Assembly: GCF_023896955.1 (NCBI RefSeq)
Contig: NZ_JAMHIW010000006.1
Location: 294,145-358,144 of the forward strand
Source: Micromonospora sp. RHAY321
Lineage (GTDB): Bacteria; Actinomycetota; Actinomycetes; Mycobacteriales; Micromonosporaceae
Reading direction: 5' to 3'
DNA length: 64,000 nucleotides
How positions within the stretch are numbered: the stretch's first letter is position 1; each line of letters opens with the position of its first letter. This document shows positions 16,199 through 24,162 of the stretch, piece after piece. The notes under the pieces were generated by a model. The model ran no database searches. It had not been told where the DNA came from and worked only from the letters and a program-made list of their open reading frames with translations. The position numbers and the translations under genes are program-made.

Positions 16199-16236
16199 GA
16201 GTCGTCTCTACGGCCGCTGCCGTCCCAGTTGTCGTC

Positions 16237-16497
16237 TCACTTGCCCTGCGCCGGGCGCTCGGGCGGCGGTCTGGCGCCGCTCTCCCCCGCCTTTGCAAGG
16301 CAGCGCTCAGGGGTGCTAGCCGCTCCGACGGTTCGAACCACGGCGAGGGGTTGCAGCCGCACAACCGGGGCAGTCCAGCAGGCCGAGGATTCGGTCGCGA
16401 CCTCTGCCCCGCAGGTGCACACCAGGTTGGGGCCATCGCAACCGTCTAGGCCCCAGCAGCCGTTCCGGCGCTTGCGGTCCGGATGTAGGCGACGCAC
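16237..16497 (-). CDS. Small cysteine-containing hypothetical protein
   Basis: This possible 86-residue protein has a GTG start (codon ends at 16497). The N-terminal half is basic and then carries clustered cysteines (GCWGLDGCDGPNLVCTCGAE), suggesting a small metal-binding or zinc-ribbon unit. The C-terminal half is Arg/Pro-rich and less protein-like. I have the impression of similar short CDGPN-Cys proteins in other actinomycetes, but cannot verify it. The gene lies just inside the candidate element. It could be an intact small gene or a decaying fragment. Confidence 0.4.
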   Translation of the reverse strand: MRRLHPDRKRRNGCWGLDGCDGPNLVCTCGAEVATESSACWTAPVVRLQPLAVVRTVGAASTPERCLAKAGESGARPPPERPAQGK

Positions 16498-16627
16498 AAG
16501 CAGGCTCGGGACAAAGAGATCAAGAATTAAGGCGACAGGCCAGTCTTTGATCTCGATGACGCTGATTCGAAGCGACTCGATCCGGGGCGATACCCGCGCC
16601 GCCCCGGATCGAGTGCTCAGCGGGCGG

Positions 16628-17890
16628 TCAGCAGGTCACGACGGCCGCGTTGACGACAGCTTCGCCGCCGGCGGTAACGGTGACCGGGTTGGTCCAGGCC
16701 CGACTCTCGTAGGGAGAGCTGTTGTCGTAACTGGCCAGGGGTGCGTCGGCGGTGGGAGTGAAGCAGTACGGCTTCCGAAGGTAGAAGTCCGCCACGACAC
16801 CACCGGGCCGGATCTGCGCGGTGAACGTGCCGTCCGCGTTGACCGACGCGGATACGCGGTTGTGGCCCGTCGAGTCGGAGTGCACCGAGACCTGAAGGCC
16901 GCTGTTCGTCACGCCCGACTCCTCGGCATCCCGCACCCCGTCCCGGTCAGCGTCCAGCCAAACGGTGCCGCGCACTGTCGCCGGCTCAACGATCGCGACG
17001 GTGGACTGGGCGGTGTTGTCGGAGATGTCGTCTTCCAGCGACGTGGTTGTCGCCGTAGCGGTCACGGTCGCGATGTCACCCGGCGCGGCGCTGGCCACCG
17101 TGGCGGTCAGTTGCATTGGATCGGGGGTGTATCCGGCCGCGATGTAGGTGTTTACGCAGTCCCAGGCTGGCCGGCCGGAGGCGGGGTCGGTGCCGAACGT
17201 GCAGTGCCAGGGATAGTTGTACGGCTCTCCGACACGGGCGAAGCCGTCCGGCAGCGGCACCGTGACGTGGATGTCGCGGGCGGCCATGTTGCCCGCGTTG
17301 CCCACCTGCACGGAGATGTTCACTGTGTCGCCGACGATCGCCTCGGCGGGATTGGCCTGAACCGCCGTGACCTCCAGGTCGGTCACCCCCCGGACGTAGG
17401 CGATCGTGGCCTCGCCCACGTTGTTGGCCGTGGACAATTCGCTGCTGGTCGTCGTGGCCGTCGCGGTCACCGCTGCGGTCGTGCCGGCCGGGGCGGGCGG
17501 AAAGGAGAAGTCGAATCGCAGCTTCGGGGCGCTCGCCCCCGCAGCGAGCGTCCCGTACGTGCAGGTGCCGGCGACGAAGTCACACTGCCAGCCCTCTGGC
17601 GGCCAGTTGCCGTCAGTGAAGTAGGCGCCGGCCGGTAGACCGTAGGTCAGGGTGACGTCCTCGACCCGATTCCTGCCGATGTTGCGGACCTCGACCTCCA
17701 CGGTGACTCCACCGCCGACGTCGACGACCTGGTCACGGGGGGCGACACCGGTGGCGGTTACCGTCAGGTCAGCCCGGCTGGGCGCTGCGAGGGCCGGTGA
17801 CGCGGGCAGCACCGCGGTCACCAACGACACAAGTAAGCCCAGGCTGAGCGCCTGGGCGAAACGACGACGTGGATGAGAGGTGGAAGACAT
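16628..17890 (-). CDS. Secreted surface protein with DUF11-like repeats and SdrD B-like domain
   Basis: This 420-residue protein has a clear Sec signal peptide (residues about 1-38, ending PALA-A). Two immunoglobulin-like DUF11/CARDB domains follow (about 40-165 and 170-300), each with the ADLTV or DLEV start, VTLTYGLPAG or VTVPLPDGF centre and NN-containing ends. A third domain (about 300-400) begins VRGTVWLDADRDGVRDAEES, the SdrD B-type motif that usually binds calcium. No LPXTG sorting signal or C-terminal membrane helix is seen, so it is probably released or loosely wall-bound. The ATG ending at 17890 is preferred over one 11 codons upstream because it starts the signal peptide and has AGGA upstream. 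Confidence 0.8.
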   Translation of the reverse strand: MSSTSHPRRRFAQALSLGLLVSLVTAVLPASPALAAPSRADLTVTATGVAPRDQVVDVGGGVTVEVEVRNIGRNRVEDVTLTYGLPAGAYFTDGNWPPEGWQCDFVAGTCTYGTLAAGASAPKLRFDFSFPPAPAGTTAAVTATATTTSSELSTANNVGEATIAYVRGVTDLEVTAVQANPAEAIVGDTVNISVQVGNAGNMAARDIHVTVPLPDGFARVGEPYNYPWHCTFGTDPASGRPAWDCVNTYIAAGYTPDPMQLTATVASAAPGDIATVTATATTTSLEDDISDNTAQSTVAIVEPATVRGTVWLDADRDGVRDAEESGVTNSGLQVSVHSDSTGHNRVSASVNADGTFTAQIRPGGVVADFYLRKPYCFTPTADAPLASYDNSSPYESRAWTNPVTVTAGGEAVVNAAVVTC

Positions 17891-18300
17891 GGGGTCCTGT
17901 CTGCCGTAGGGGCCGGCCGGCATGTCGCTGGACCGGTAGGGGCGTCTGCGCCCCTCGCGTCATGAGCGACGATCGAGCGGGTCACGTTACAAATCCCTTA
18001 TCCCGTCGGGCTTTAGCGTGTTGCGATGCGTCAGGCCGACCAACGGCGGTCCACTTACGACAGAGATCACGGGGGCGCTGACAGGAGGGACGACGGCGGC
18101 GGTGCCCGGACCAGGAGGCCGGACACTGCTGCAGCCCTTCCATCGGGGAGACGCTCCCGTTGCTGGTGGGATCCCCGGACGGATGGGCTACTGCTGCTGG
18201 AAGCGGCTCAGGAACTCGTCCACTAGGTGCGGTTTGGTGTAATCCATCCGGGTCCGAGTGCCCGACGTGAGGCCGCCCGCCTGGCCGCCACACGGGTAGA
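17891..18300. other. Gene-poor stretch inside the candidate element
   Basis: These roughly 410 bases have no supportable gene. They include the 5' untranslated region of the surface-protein gene, with a hairpin AGGGGCG/CGCCCCT at 17938-17955 that could influence its expression. There is also an AT-richer patch at 17985-18015 where its promoter may lie. The rest shows no structure I can interpret. Confidence 0.5.
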
Positions 18301-18855
18301 TCAGCGGCACTGGTGCCGGTCCGGATAGCGCAGCACGAACGAGTGCTCGTGGCTGTATCCGATCAAGGGGCAGGCCTCGCCCATCGGCTCTGGGGCGGCA
18401 TCGGGCCACCAGCCGCTGTGTCGCCGCTGCCACTGCCGCCAGGCATCGTTGCGGTTGGGTAGTCGGTTGAGCAGCGCGGCGAAGTCGGCGGCCCCGGCAC
18501 GCAGCACCCGCTGAGGTGGCGGGTGCGCCACCCCGGGACGCTGGATAGGCAGTGCCGTGGGTGTGGTGCACAGCAGCACCTCCGTGACGCCGGGCGGCAC
18601 CAGCGGGCCATGGGCGTCGACGAACTGGCGCCGCTCCTCGATGACCGGGCAGCCATCCGATCCGAGTAGAATTTCATACGGAGTGCCAGCCATTGCTGGC
18701 CAAGGAGACGCGGTACGCCGGACCCAGGCGATCGTGACCACACCCGCGGCCACCGCGACCACCGTCACCACGACGACCACCGCCCGACGTCGGCGTGGGC
18801 TCCACTTGGATCCTCCGCTCGCTTGAGCAGACGTGAACGCCCGGCAGGTCCGCAA
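18301..18855 (-). CDS. Membrane-anchored hypothetical protein
   Basis: This protein has up to 184 residues and one strong hydrophobic segment (AVVVVVTVVAVAAGVVTIAW) preceded by SPRRRR, a signal-anchor pattern. The soluble part contains three cysteines and blocks such as YEILLGSDGCPVIEERRQFV and HEHSFVLRYPDRHQC. The fold is not recognised. The first possible start is a TTG at 18855. That places the N-terminus across the candidate right att site and its hairpin, so a GTG near 18780 is possible instead. If the long form is real, the reading frame spans the junction of the inserted element. Confidence 0.55.
   Translation of the reverse strand: MRTCRAFTSAQASGGSKWSPRRRRAVVVVVTVVAVAAGVVTIAWVRRTASPWPAMAGTPYEILLGSDGCPVIEERRQFVDAHGPLVPPGVTEVLLCTTPTALPIQRPGVAHPPPQRVLRAGAADFAALLNRLPNRNDAWRQWQRRHSGWWPDAAPEPMGEACPLIGYSHEHSFVLRYPDRHQCR
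18810..18830 (+). repeat. Direct repeat, right copy (displaced tRNA-Ser end; candidate att site)
   Basis: It is identical to 16140-16160 except for one T/C change. No tRNA body precedes it here: the bases upstream are the coding strand complement of a membrane protein. It is followed, like the first copy, by GAACG and a strong hairpin. This is the pattern left when an element inserts at a tRNA and displaces the old 3' end. Confidence 0.6.
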
Positions 18856-18870
18856 GGACCCGCCGGGCGT
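18839..18870. terminator. Hairpin after the displaced tRNA end
   Basis: Arms beginning CGCCCGGC and ending GCCGGGCG, with inner GGTCC/GGACC around GCAA, give a long stem. It may be the original terminator of the tRNA gene. It can also end the leftward CU044_5270 transcript. Confidence 0.65.
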
Positions 18871-18962
18871 TCGTCTTGTGGTCTCCGTCGGCCGGCCCGG
18901 AGGGACGGCGCGAGGACGCCAGGGCCGACGGACGGGCCGGCCCTGGCGTCAGTCGGTGCGGG

Positions 18963-19961
18963 TCAGAACTTGCCCTCGGCCACGTCCGCGAGAGTCACGC
19001 GGGTCACCGTGTAGTTGATGGTCACGCCCACGCTCTCCGAGACGTATTTGATCAGCAGGCCGGTGTCGGCGTCGATGGTCAGGCTGTCGGTGCCGCCGCT
19101 GGTGATCAGCGCGCCGGCGGCGAGGGTGATCACCGGCTGGCCGTCGAGGTTGCCCTCCGTGACCTTGACCTCGGGCATCTGCCCCAGCAGCCGCACCACC
19201 CCGGCGCGGACCGTCGGGCTGCCGGCGCCCGCCTTCAGGGCGTCCATCGAGTTTTCCCAGACCCAGTTGTCGGTCCGGTTGCCCACGGAGGACGCGTCCT
19301 GACCGGTGGCCTTGAGCTTCGCGGCGATATTGGCGTCGATCGACGGCTTGGCGCCGGGCGCCTCGAGAGTCGGCGCGGTCCTCGCGTCCTTCACGTACGC
19401 GAGCGCCATTCTCTTGCGGGCCTCGTTCAGGTCGCCCTTGGCCGCGTACTCCGCCGCCGCGACCGCCTTCTTCCTCCCGGCCTCGTCCTCGCCGCTCGTC
19501 GCGTGCTTCCCCTTCACCTGTGCAGGGAGGGCACCCCGGGTCTTGGCGAAGTAGAGGTCGCCGTTGTCGGCGAACAGGTCCCAGACATCGACCTTGAGGC
19601 CGTCCGTGTAAACCTGGTCGCGCAGCACGAGCGTCGCGTCGCCCTCGGGCTGCGGGGCGGTGGTCAGATAGCCGACCAGCTTCACCAGCGGAGCGTTCTC
19701 GGTGGTCGCGCTGCCGGTCGCCGCGGGCTTCGGGGCGGCGAGGTTGGGTGCCGGGGCCTGGGTGCCGGTGCCGGCGGTGACCACGGCGACCGCCGCGACC
19801 GCGGCGGCGAAGCCGGTGCCGGCGGTCGCGCGCCACGCCAGGCGGCGGTGCCGCAGCTTCCGCCCGCGGCTCTCGATCTGCTCGAGGTCGGGCGCGTACG
19901 GCCGGTCCCCGACGATGCCCTGCAGAGTCGCGCTCAGACGTGCCTCGGTGTCGTGTGGCAT
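18963..19961 (-). CDS. CU044_5270 family protein (SigE-linked membrane-anchored protein)
   Basis: This 332-residue protein has an N-terminal cytoplasmic tail with basic LRHRRLAWRA, one transmembrane helix (about residues 43-65) and an extracellular part made of beta-rich segments (DQVYTDGLKVDVWDLFADNG; LDGQPVITLAAGALITSGGT). The pattern is that of the actinobacterial CU044_5270 family, usually encoded directly after a SigE-like sigma factor, as here with 2 bases between. It may be the sigma factor's membrane regulator or a regulated envelope protein, but the role is not proven. The ATG (codon ends at 19961) has GAGGAGAG upstream. Confidence 0.82.
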   Translation of the reverse strand: MPHDTEARLSATLQGIVGDRPYAPDLEQIESRGRKLRHRRLAWRATAGTGFAAAVAAVAVVTAGTGTQAPAPNLAAPKPAATGSATTENAPLVKLVGYLTTAPQPEGDATLVLRDQVYTDGLKVDVWDLFADNGDLYFAKTRGALPAQVKGKHATSGEDEAGRKKAVAAAEYAAKGDLNEARKRMALAYVKDARTAPTLEAPGAKPSIDANIAAKLKATGQDASSVGNRTDNWVWENSMDALKAGAGSPTVRAGVVRLLGQMPEVKVTEGNLDGQPVITLAAGALITSGGTDSLTIDADTGLLIKYVSESVGVTINYTVTRVTLADVAEGKF

Positions 19962-19963
19962 GG

Positions 19964-20473
19964 TCAGATCTCTCCTCGGTTCAGTACGGACTTGAGCTTG
20001 ATCAACGCCCGGCTCGTCTGGCTCTTGACGGTGCCCTCGCTGCACCCGAGGACCGCGGCGGTCTCCCGCTCGCTGAGCCCTTCGAGAAACCGCAGGACGA
20101 CGGTCGCCCGCTGCCGCGCGGGCAGCGACTGCAACGCCTGGAGCAGCTCGGCGCGGTTCACCACCTCGTCGGACATGTCCGCGACGGTGCCGTCGACGTC
20201 GGCGTGCACGGTGATGTTCCGGACCCGGCGCCAGCCGCGTCGCGACTCGTTGATCAGGATGCGTCGCACGTACGCGGACGGGCTGTCGGCCCTCTGGACC
20301 TTGCGCCAATTGCTGTACGCCTTCGCCAGGGCCTCCTGGACAAGGTCGTCGGCCAGGTACCAGTCCCCGCAGAGCAGGTACGCCGTGCGGTGCAACGATG
20401 GGGCGATCCCCTGGACGAAAACCCGAAAATCGTGCTCCGAGTCGCTCGCCGTCCCGGCTGGTCGGTGCTTCAT
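19964..20473 (-). CDS. SigE family RNA polymerase sigma factor (ECF, sigma-70 type)
   Basis: This 169-residue ECF sigma factor contains region 2 with the FRVFVQGIAPSLHRTAYLLC and DWYLADDLVQEALAKAY segments. Region 4 has LPARQRATVVLRFLEGLSER, ETAAVLGCSEGTVKSQTSRA and LIKLKSVL. The SigE-family signature (LHRTAYLL followed by DDLVQEAL) is clear. The ATG at 20473 is used, but a GTG four codons upstream is equally open because no strong ribosome site favours either. It is transcribed with the CU044_5270 gene and divergently from the methyltransferase, so the 93-base gap should hold its promoter. Confidence 0.9.
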   Translation of the reverse strand: MKHRPAGTASDSEHDFRVFVQGIAPSLHRTAYLLCGDWYLADDLVQEALAKAYSNWRKVQRADSPSAYVRRILINESRRGWRRVRNITVHADVDGTVADMSDEVVNRAELLQALQSLPARQRATVVLRFLEGLSERETAAVLGCSEGTVKSQTSRALIKLKSVLNRGEI

Positions 20474-20566
20474 TGCGGTCGTCACATGAGGGAAGACACC
20501 CGTGTGTGCGCGGACGTTGTCAAGGGTGTCGGATCTTTCTCCGGATCCTGTGGTCTCATCGACGTC

Positions 20567-21406
20567 GTGGCAGCGACGGCGTGGGAATGGGACGAGACGT
20601 TGTACGCGGGCAGCGCGAGCCACTACAGCGTCGGGCGCATGCCCTACCCGCCCGGCCTCGCCGAGGCCGTCGCCGAGGCACTCGGGCTCGACGGCACCGG
20701 CCGACTGCTGGACGTCGGATGCGGACCCGGATCGGTGACGCTCCTGCTCGCGCCCCTGTTCGAGGCAGCGGTGGGCGTCGACGCCGACCAGGGCATGATC
20801 GACGAGGCGCAGCGCAGGGCCGGCGAGGTCGGGGTCACCAACGTCGGGTGGCGGCACCTCCGCGCCGAGGCCCTGCCGGCCGGCCTGGGCACGTTCCGGG
20901 TGGCCACGTTCGCCCAGTCGTTCCACTGGATGGATCGGCTCCTCGTGGCCCGTCTCGTCCGCGACATGCTCGCACCGGGCGGAGCCTGGGTCCACGTCAG
21001 CGCCAACACCCACCAGGGCGTGATCGGGGACGACCCGCTGCCGTACCCCCGGCCGCCGTGGCAGCAGATCGACGACCTGGTCGCTGGTTACCTGGGACCG
21101 GTCCGCCGGGCCGGTCAGGGGTGGCTGCCCGCCGGCACCCCCGGCGGGCAGGAAGAGATCATGCGGCAGGCCGGCTTCTCCGGTCCCTTTCGCATCACCG
21201 TCGAGCAGGGGATGGTGGTGGTGGAGCGCGGCGTCGACGAGATCGCCTCTGCGGTGTTCTCGCTGTCCAGCTCGGCACCACACCTGTTCGCCGATCGACT
21301 TCCCGCTTTCGAGGCGGACCTGCGTCGCCTGCTGTCCGAAGCGGCCCGAGATGGTCGTTTCGCGGAGCGGAGGCGAGGGATCGACGTCGCCATCTGGCAC
21401 CCCTGA
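20567..21406 (+). CDS. Class I SAM-dependent methyltransferase
   Basis: This 279-residue cytoplasmic enzyme has motif I LLDVGCGPGSVTLLLAP at about residues 46-62, an acidic motif II (VGVDADQGMIDEA), and the UbiE-like FATFAQSFHWMDR motif IV. The acceptor molecule is unknown. The GTG at 20567 gives an N-terminus (MAATAWEWDETLYAGSASHY) like those of related enzymes. An ATG at 20486 would add 27 residues without obvious structure. It is read divergently from the SigE gene and stands alone. Confidence 0.88.
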   Translation: MAATAWEWDETLYAGSASHYSVGRMPYPPGLAEAVAEALGLDGTGRLLDVGCGPGSVTLLLAPLFEAAVGVDADQGMIDEAQRRAGEVGVTNVGWRHLRAEALPAGLGTFRVATFAQSFHWMDRLLVARLVRDMLAPGGAWVHVSANTHQGVIGDDPLPYPRPPWQQIDDLVAGYLGPVRRAGQGWLPAGTPGGQEEIMRQAGFSGPFRITVEQGMVVVERGVDEIASAVFSLSSSAPHLFADRLPAFEADLRRLLSEAARDGRFAERRRGIDVAIWHP

Positions 21407-21413
21407 CCGCGCT

Positions 21414-21653
21414 TCACCCGCGGGCGCGGGCCCAGGAAAGGAAGCGGTCGGTCAGCCGGGCCGGATCCACTCCGGTGAGCTGTTCGCCGGCCTCCGCCTG
21501 AAGCGTCGCCAGGTAGACCGTCAACGCCACCCGGTCGTGCCGGTACTCGGCGAGCAGCCGCAACTTCGCCGCCGAGCAGGGCCAGGCGATGCCGCACGAC
21601 TGGCAACGCCAGGTGGGACGGGTCGGTAGATGATCCCGGTAGCGGCGGGGCAT
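21414..21653 (-). CDS. Small zinc-ribbon-like hypothetical protein
   Basis: This 79-residue protein carries CQSCGIAWPC near residues 17-26, a knuckle that could bind a metal. A helical part (KLRLLAEYRHDRVALTVYLA) and a short ARLTDRFLSW tail follow. The ATG (codon ends at 21653) has GGAGG upstream. Similar short proteins occur in many Micromonospora and Streptomyces genomes near XRE/DUF397 genes, sometimes with unsupported enzyme names. No function can be assigned. It converges on the methyltransferase with 7 bases between. Confidence 0.75.
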   Translation of the reverse strand: MPRRYRDHLPTRPTWRCQSCGIAWPCSAAKLRLLAEYRHDRVALTVYLATLQAEAGEQLTGVDPARLTDRFLSWARARG

Positions 21654-21850
21654 GGCCGGGCCTCCTTCGAGGTGGAAGGGGGCCGCCCGGCCTCCGCGCC
21701 CGGGCGGCCCCTGACTGACGCCGACCGCCGGGCTCTTTCGCCTCCACCGGCCGCGCCGTCTTCTGCGGATCACCCTCGCGCGCGTCACCAGACAGATACA
21801 CCGCGTAGCGATATGGTCAGCAGATATTCGAGACATCCGATGGAGGGGCC

Positions 21851-22618
21851 GTGAACGATGCGCTTCGGGTGGCACTGAGCGATACCGGGCACACCACCGA
21901 ATCCCTCGCCGAGACCGTCGGCGTCGACCCGAAGACCGTGGCGCGTTGGTTGACCGAAGGCCGCATCCCGCATCCTCGGCACCGGTTCGCGGCAGCGGAA
22001 GCTCTCCATAAGGACGTGTCGGACATCTGGCCGGACACTTCAAGACGTCGGGATCCGATTTGGTTCCGTCCCTGGCAGGAGATCGAGCGCGAGGCAGTGT
22101 CACTGCGCTGGTTCGAATCGACCGTCCTGCCGGGACTACTTCAGACCGAGGCGTACGCCCGCGCCGTGCTCAGCGGCGCCGGCCTGATCCCCCGCCCTGA
22201 CATCGAGCGGCATCTGACGGTCCGACTCAGCCGGCAGGGCGTACTCAAGCGGGACGACCCGCCCCAGTTCACGGCGGTCATCGACGAGGCCATCCTCCAC
22301 CGGCCGGTCGGCGGTCGACCGGTCATGCGTGAGCAACTGCTGGCCGTGGTCGCGGCCTGCGCCGAGCCGCACATCCGGGTGCACGTCGTGCCCGCCACCG
22401 TCGGCGCCTATGCCGGCCTCAACGGGCCGTTCGTGATCGCCCACAGTCACGACCACCGGGTCGCCGGCTACCTGGACAACCAACTCCAGGGACAAGTCGC
22501 TAGCGACCCGGAGGACATCGCGGCCATGATGGCGGCGTGGGAGAACGTGCGCGGCGAGGCGCTGTCCCACTGGCAGTCGGTCGACCTACTTACGGAAGTG
22601 GCGGAGACATGGAGCTGA
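21851..22618 (+). CDS. XRE-type regulator with DUF5753-like C-terminal domain
   Basis: This 255-residue DNA-binding protein has an N-terminal helix-turn-helix (LAETVGVDPKTVARWLTEGR, residues about 18-37). The C-terminal domain carries the family marks WFESTVLPGLLQTEAYARAV, VIDEAILHRPVGG and VAGYLDNQLQGQ. Such regulators are paired with small DUF397 proteins in actinomycetes and affect development and antibiotic production. The GTG start has GGAGGGG upstream. The stop overlaps the DUF397 start (ATGGAGCTGA), so the two are translationally coupled. Confidence 0.9.
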   Translation: MNDALRVALSDTGHTTESLAETVGVDPKTVARWLTEGRIPHPRHRFAAAEALHKDVSDIWPDTSRRRDPIWFRPWQEIEREAVSLRWFESTVLPGLLQTEAYARAVLSGAGLIPRPDIERHLTVRLSRQGVLKRDDPPQFTAVIDEAILHRPVGGRPVMREQLLAVVAACAEPHIRVHVVPATVGAYAGLNGPFVIAHSHDHRVAGYLDNQLQGQVASDPEDIAAMMAAWENVRGEALSHWQSVDLLTEVAETWS

Positions 22619-22800
22619 ACGGCGCCCGGTGGCGCAAGAGCAGCCGCAGCAGCGGCAACGGCGGCGCATGTGTCGAGGTCGCCGACAACCTGCCCGGCGT
22701 TGTGGGCGTACGGGACTCGAAGGACCCGACCGGTCCGGCGCTCACCTTCACGCCAGTCGCCTGGCGCGCGTTCGTCACCCGGCTCGCTCCGCCGGCCTGA
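22609..22800 (+). CDS. DUF397 family protein
   Basis: This 63-residue protein has the typical pattern: GARWRKSSRSSGNGGACVEV at the start, VGVRDSKDPTGPALTF in the middle and a W-R-FV end. It is the standard partner of the preceding XRE regulator and overlaps it by 10 bases. XRE/DUF397 pairs have been discussed as toxin-antitoxin-like or regulator/anti-regulator modules. Its 3' end runs 26 bases into the convergent MFS gene. Confidence 0.9.
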   Translation: MELNGARWRKSSRSSGNGGACVEVADNLPGVVGVRDSKDPTGPALTFTPVAWRAFVTRLAPPA

Positions 22801-24010
22801 CCGGAACCGCCTCGTCCGGCCGGTCCGGCAGCACAGGCGGGGTGCGGAGAGACCAGAGCGCCAGGGGTACGGCGGCGACCGCGGCGGTCAGCAGGATCAG
22901 GCGGTGGTCGACGAGTTCGAGCAGGCTCGCGCCGGCCAGCAGGGCCACGGTGGACGGGCCGAAGGTCAGCGTGTTGACCGTCGACGCCACCCGGCCGACC
23001 AGCTCGCCCGGCGTCTCCCGCTGGACGGCCGTCCAGACGGTGACCAGCACCAGCGGCACGCCGAGGCCGACCGCCAGCCCGCCGGCGACCACCGGTGCGA
23101 CCGAGGTCGTGGCCCGTAGGGCCAGCCCGATGGCGAAGACGGCGACCGCCCCGGCCACCACCCGCCGGTCGCCGAAGCGGCGCAGCAGTGACCCGGCCGC
23201 CAGCCCGCCGATGAGCGACCCGACGCCCTGCACGGTGGCGAGCACGCCGTTGAACTCCGGCGGCCGTCCCAGGCCGGCGTCGACCACGGCGTACGCGACG
23301 GCGCCGTTGAGCCCCATCAGCACCATGGTGAGCGCGGCGCAGCCGACCACGTGCCGCAGCGCGCGATGCCGCCGCAGGTGCCCCCAACCATCGGCGAGCT
23401 GCCGCGTCCAGCGCTCGGGACGCCCGGGCGGCTGCTCCCGGACCCGCAGTGACCAGAAGACAATGCCGGCCAGCACGAAGGTGACCGCGTCCAGGAGCAC
23501 CACGGGGTGCGCGCCGTACGCGGCGAACAGCCCCGCCCCGGCCAGCGGGGCGAGCAGCTTCATCCCCTCGTTGATCGTGGTGCGGAGCCCGTTGAAGTCT
23601 CCGAGCAACGGGCCGGGAACGACCGCCGGCACCAGCGCGGCCTCGGCCGCGTCGGTCAGCACGAAGGTGATCCCGTACGCGGTCATCACCGCGAAGATCA
23701 GCCACACCCGGGTTGCCGAGTCGACCAGCAGCAGCACCGGCAGCAACGCCGCCATCACCGCGTGCAGGACGATCAGCAGCGGCCGGCGACGGAACCGGTC
23801 GGCGAGCAGCCCGAGCAGCGGCCCGAGCAGGGTGGGTGCCCACACGCCCAGGGTCACCAGGGCGGCGAGGCTGCTCGACCCGCTCAACTCCTTCACCCAG
23901 ATGCCGGCCACCAGCAGCATCGCCGCGGTGCCGAAGCCGGACACCAGCACCCCGCCGAGATAGCGGCCGGCGTCGCGATCGGTCAGCACCCTCGCCGTAC
24001 CCCAGCTCAT
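22775..24010 (-). CDS. MFS transporter (MFS_3/EntS-like)
   Basis: This 411-residue membrane protein has about 12 hydrophobic segments. Motif A-like GLLADRFRRRPLL lies after the second helix, and the fold resembles the EntS/MFS_3 exporters (YGITFVLTDAAEAALVPAVV and LLGDFNGLRTTINEGMKLLA). It probably exports a small molecule, substrate unknown. The ATG (codon ends at 24010) follows GGAGGTG, and upstream in-frame sequence is Arg-rich. It is divergent from the next gene across a gap holding a palindrome at 24134-24148. Its end overlaps the DUF397 gene. Confidence 0.88.
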   Translation of the reverse strand: MSWGTARVLTDRDAGRYLGGVLVSGFGTAAMLLVAGIWVKELSGSSSLAALVTLGVWAPTLLGPLLGLLADRFRRRPLLIVLHAVMAALLPVLLLVDSATRVWLIFAVMTAYGITFVLTDAAEAALVPAVVPGPLLGDFNGLRTTINEGMKLLAPLAGAGLFAAYGAHPVVLLDAVTFVLAGIVFWSLRVREQPPGRPERWTRQLADGWGHLRRHRALRHVVGCAALTMVLMGLNGAVAYAVVDAGLGRPPEFNGVLATVQGVGSLIGGLAAGSLLRRFGDRRVVAGAVAVFAIGLALRATTSVAPVVAGGLAVGLGVPLVLVTVWTAVQRETPGELVGRVASTVNTLTFGPSTVALLAGASLLELVDHRLILLTAAVAAVPLALWSLRTPPVLPDRPDEAVPVRPAERAG

Positions 24011-24133
24011 CGCACCTCCCCGCCAGCGGCAGATTCTGCCCCAGCGGTGGCTGCGGCGGGTGCCTCGCCGCGCGGCGGGTACGGTCCGGGGATCGACGCC
24101 GGCACGGCCGGAATCCGTCGTACACATGTTCTA

Positions 24134-24148
24134 TCCACAGCCTGTGGA
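24134..24148. promoter_or_regulatory. Palindrome between divergent genes, DnaA-box-like
   Basis: TCCACAG, a central C, then CTGTGGA form a perfect 15-base palindrome. The left arm with its flank (CTATCCACA) is close to a DnaA box. It lies 15 bases before the hypothetical gene at 24163 and about 125 bases before the MFS gene. It could be an operator or a DnaA site. Confidence 0.35.
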
Positions 24149-24162
24149 CGGCGGAGGGTTCG

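Noticed and set aside
16148..18830. Integrated phage or plasmid with integrase
   Set aside because: No integrase, excisionase or replication gene could be found between the repeats; only the repeat pair supports integration.
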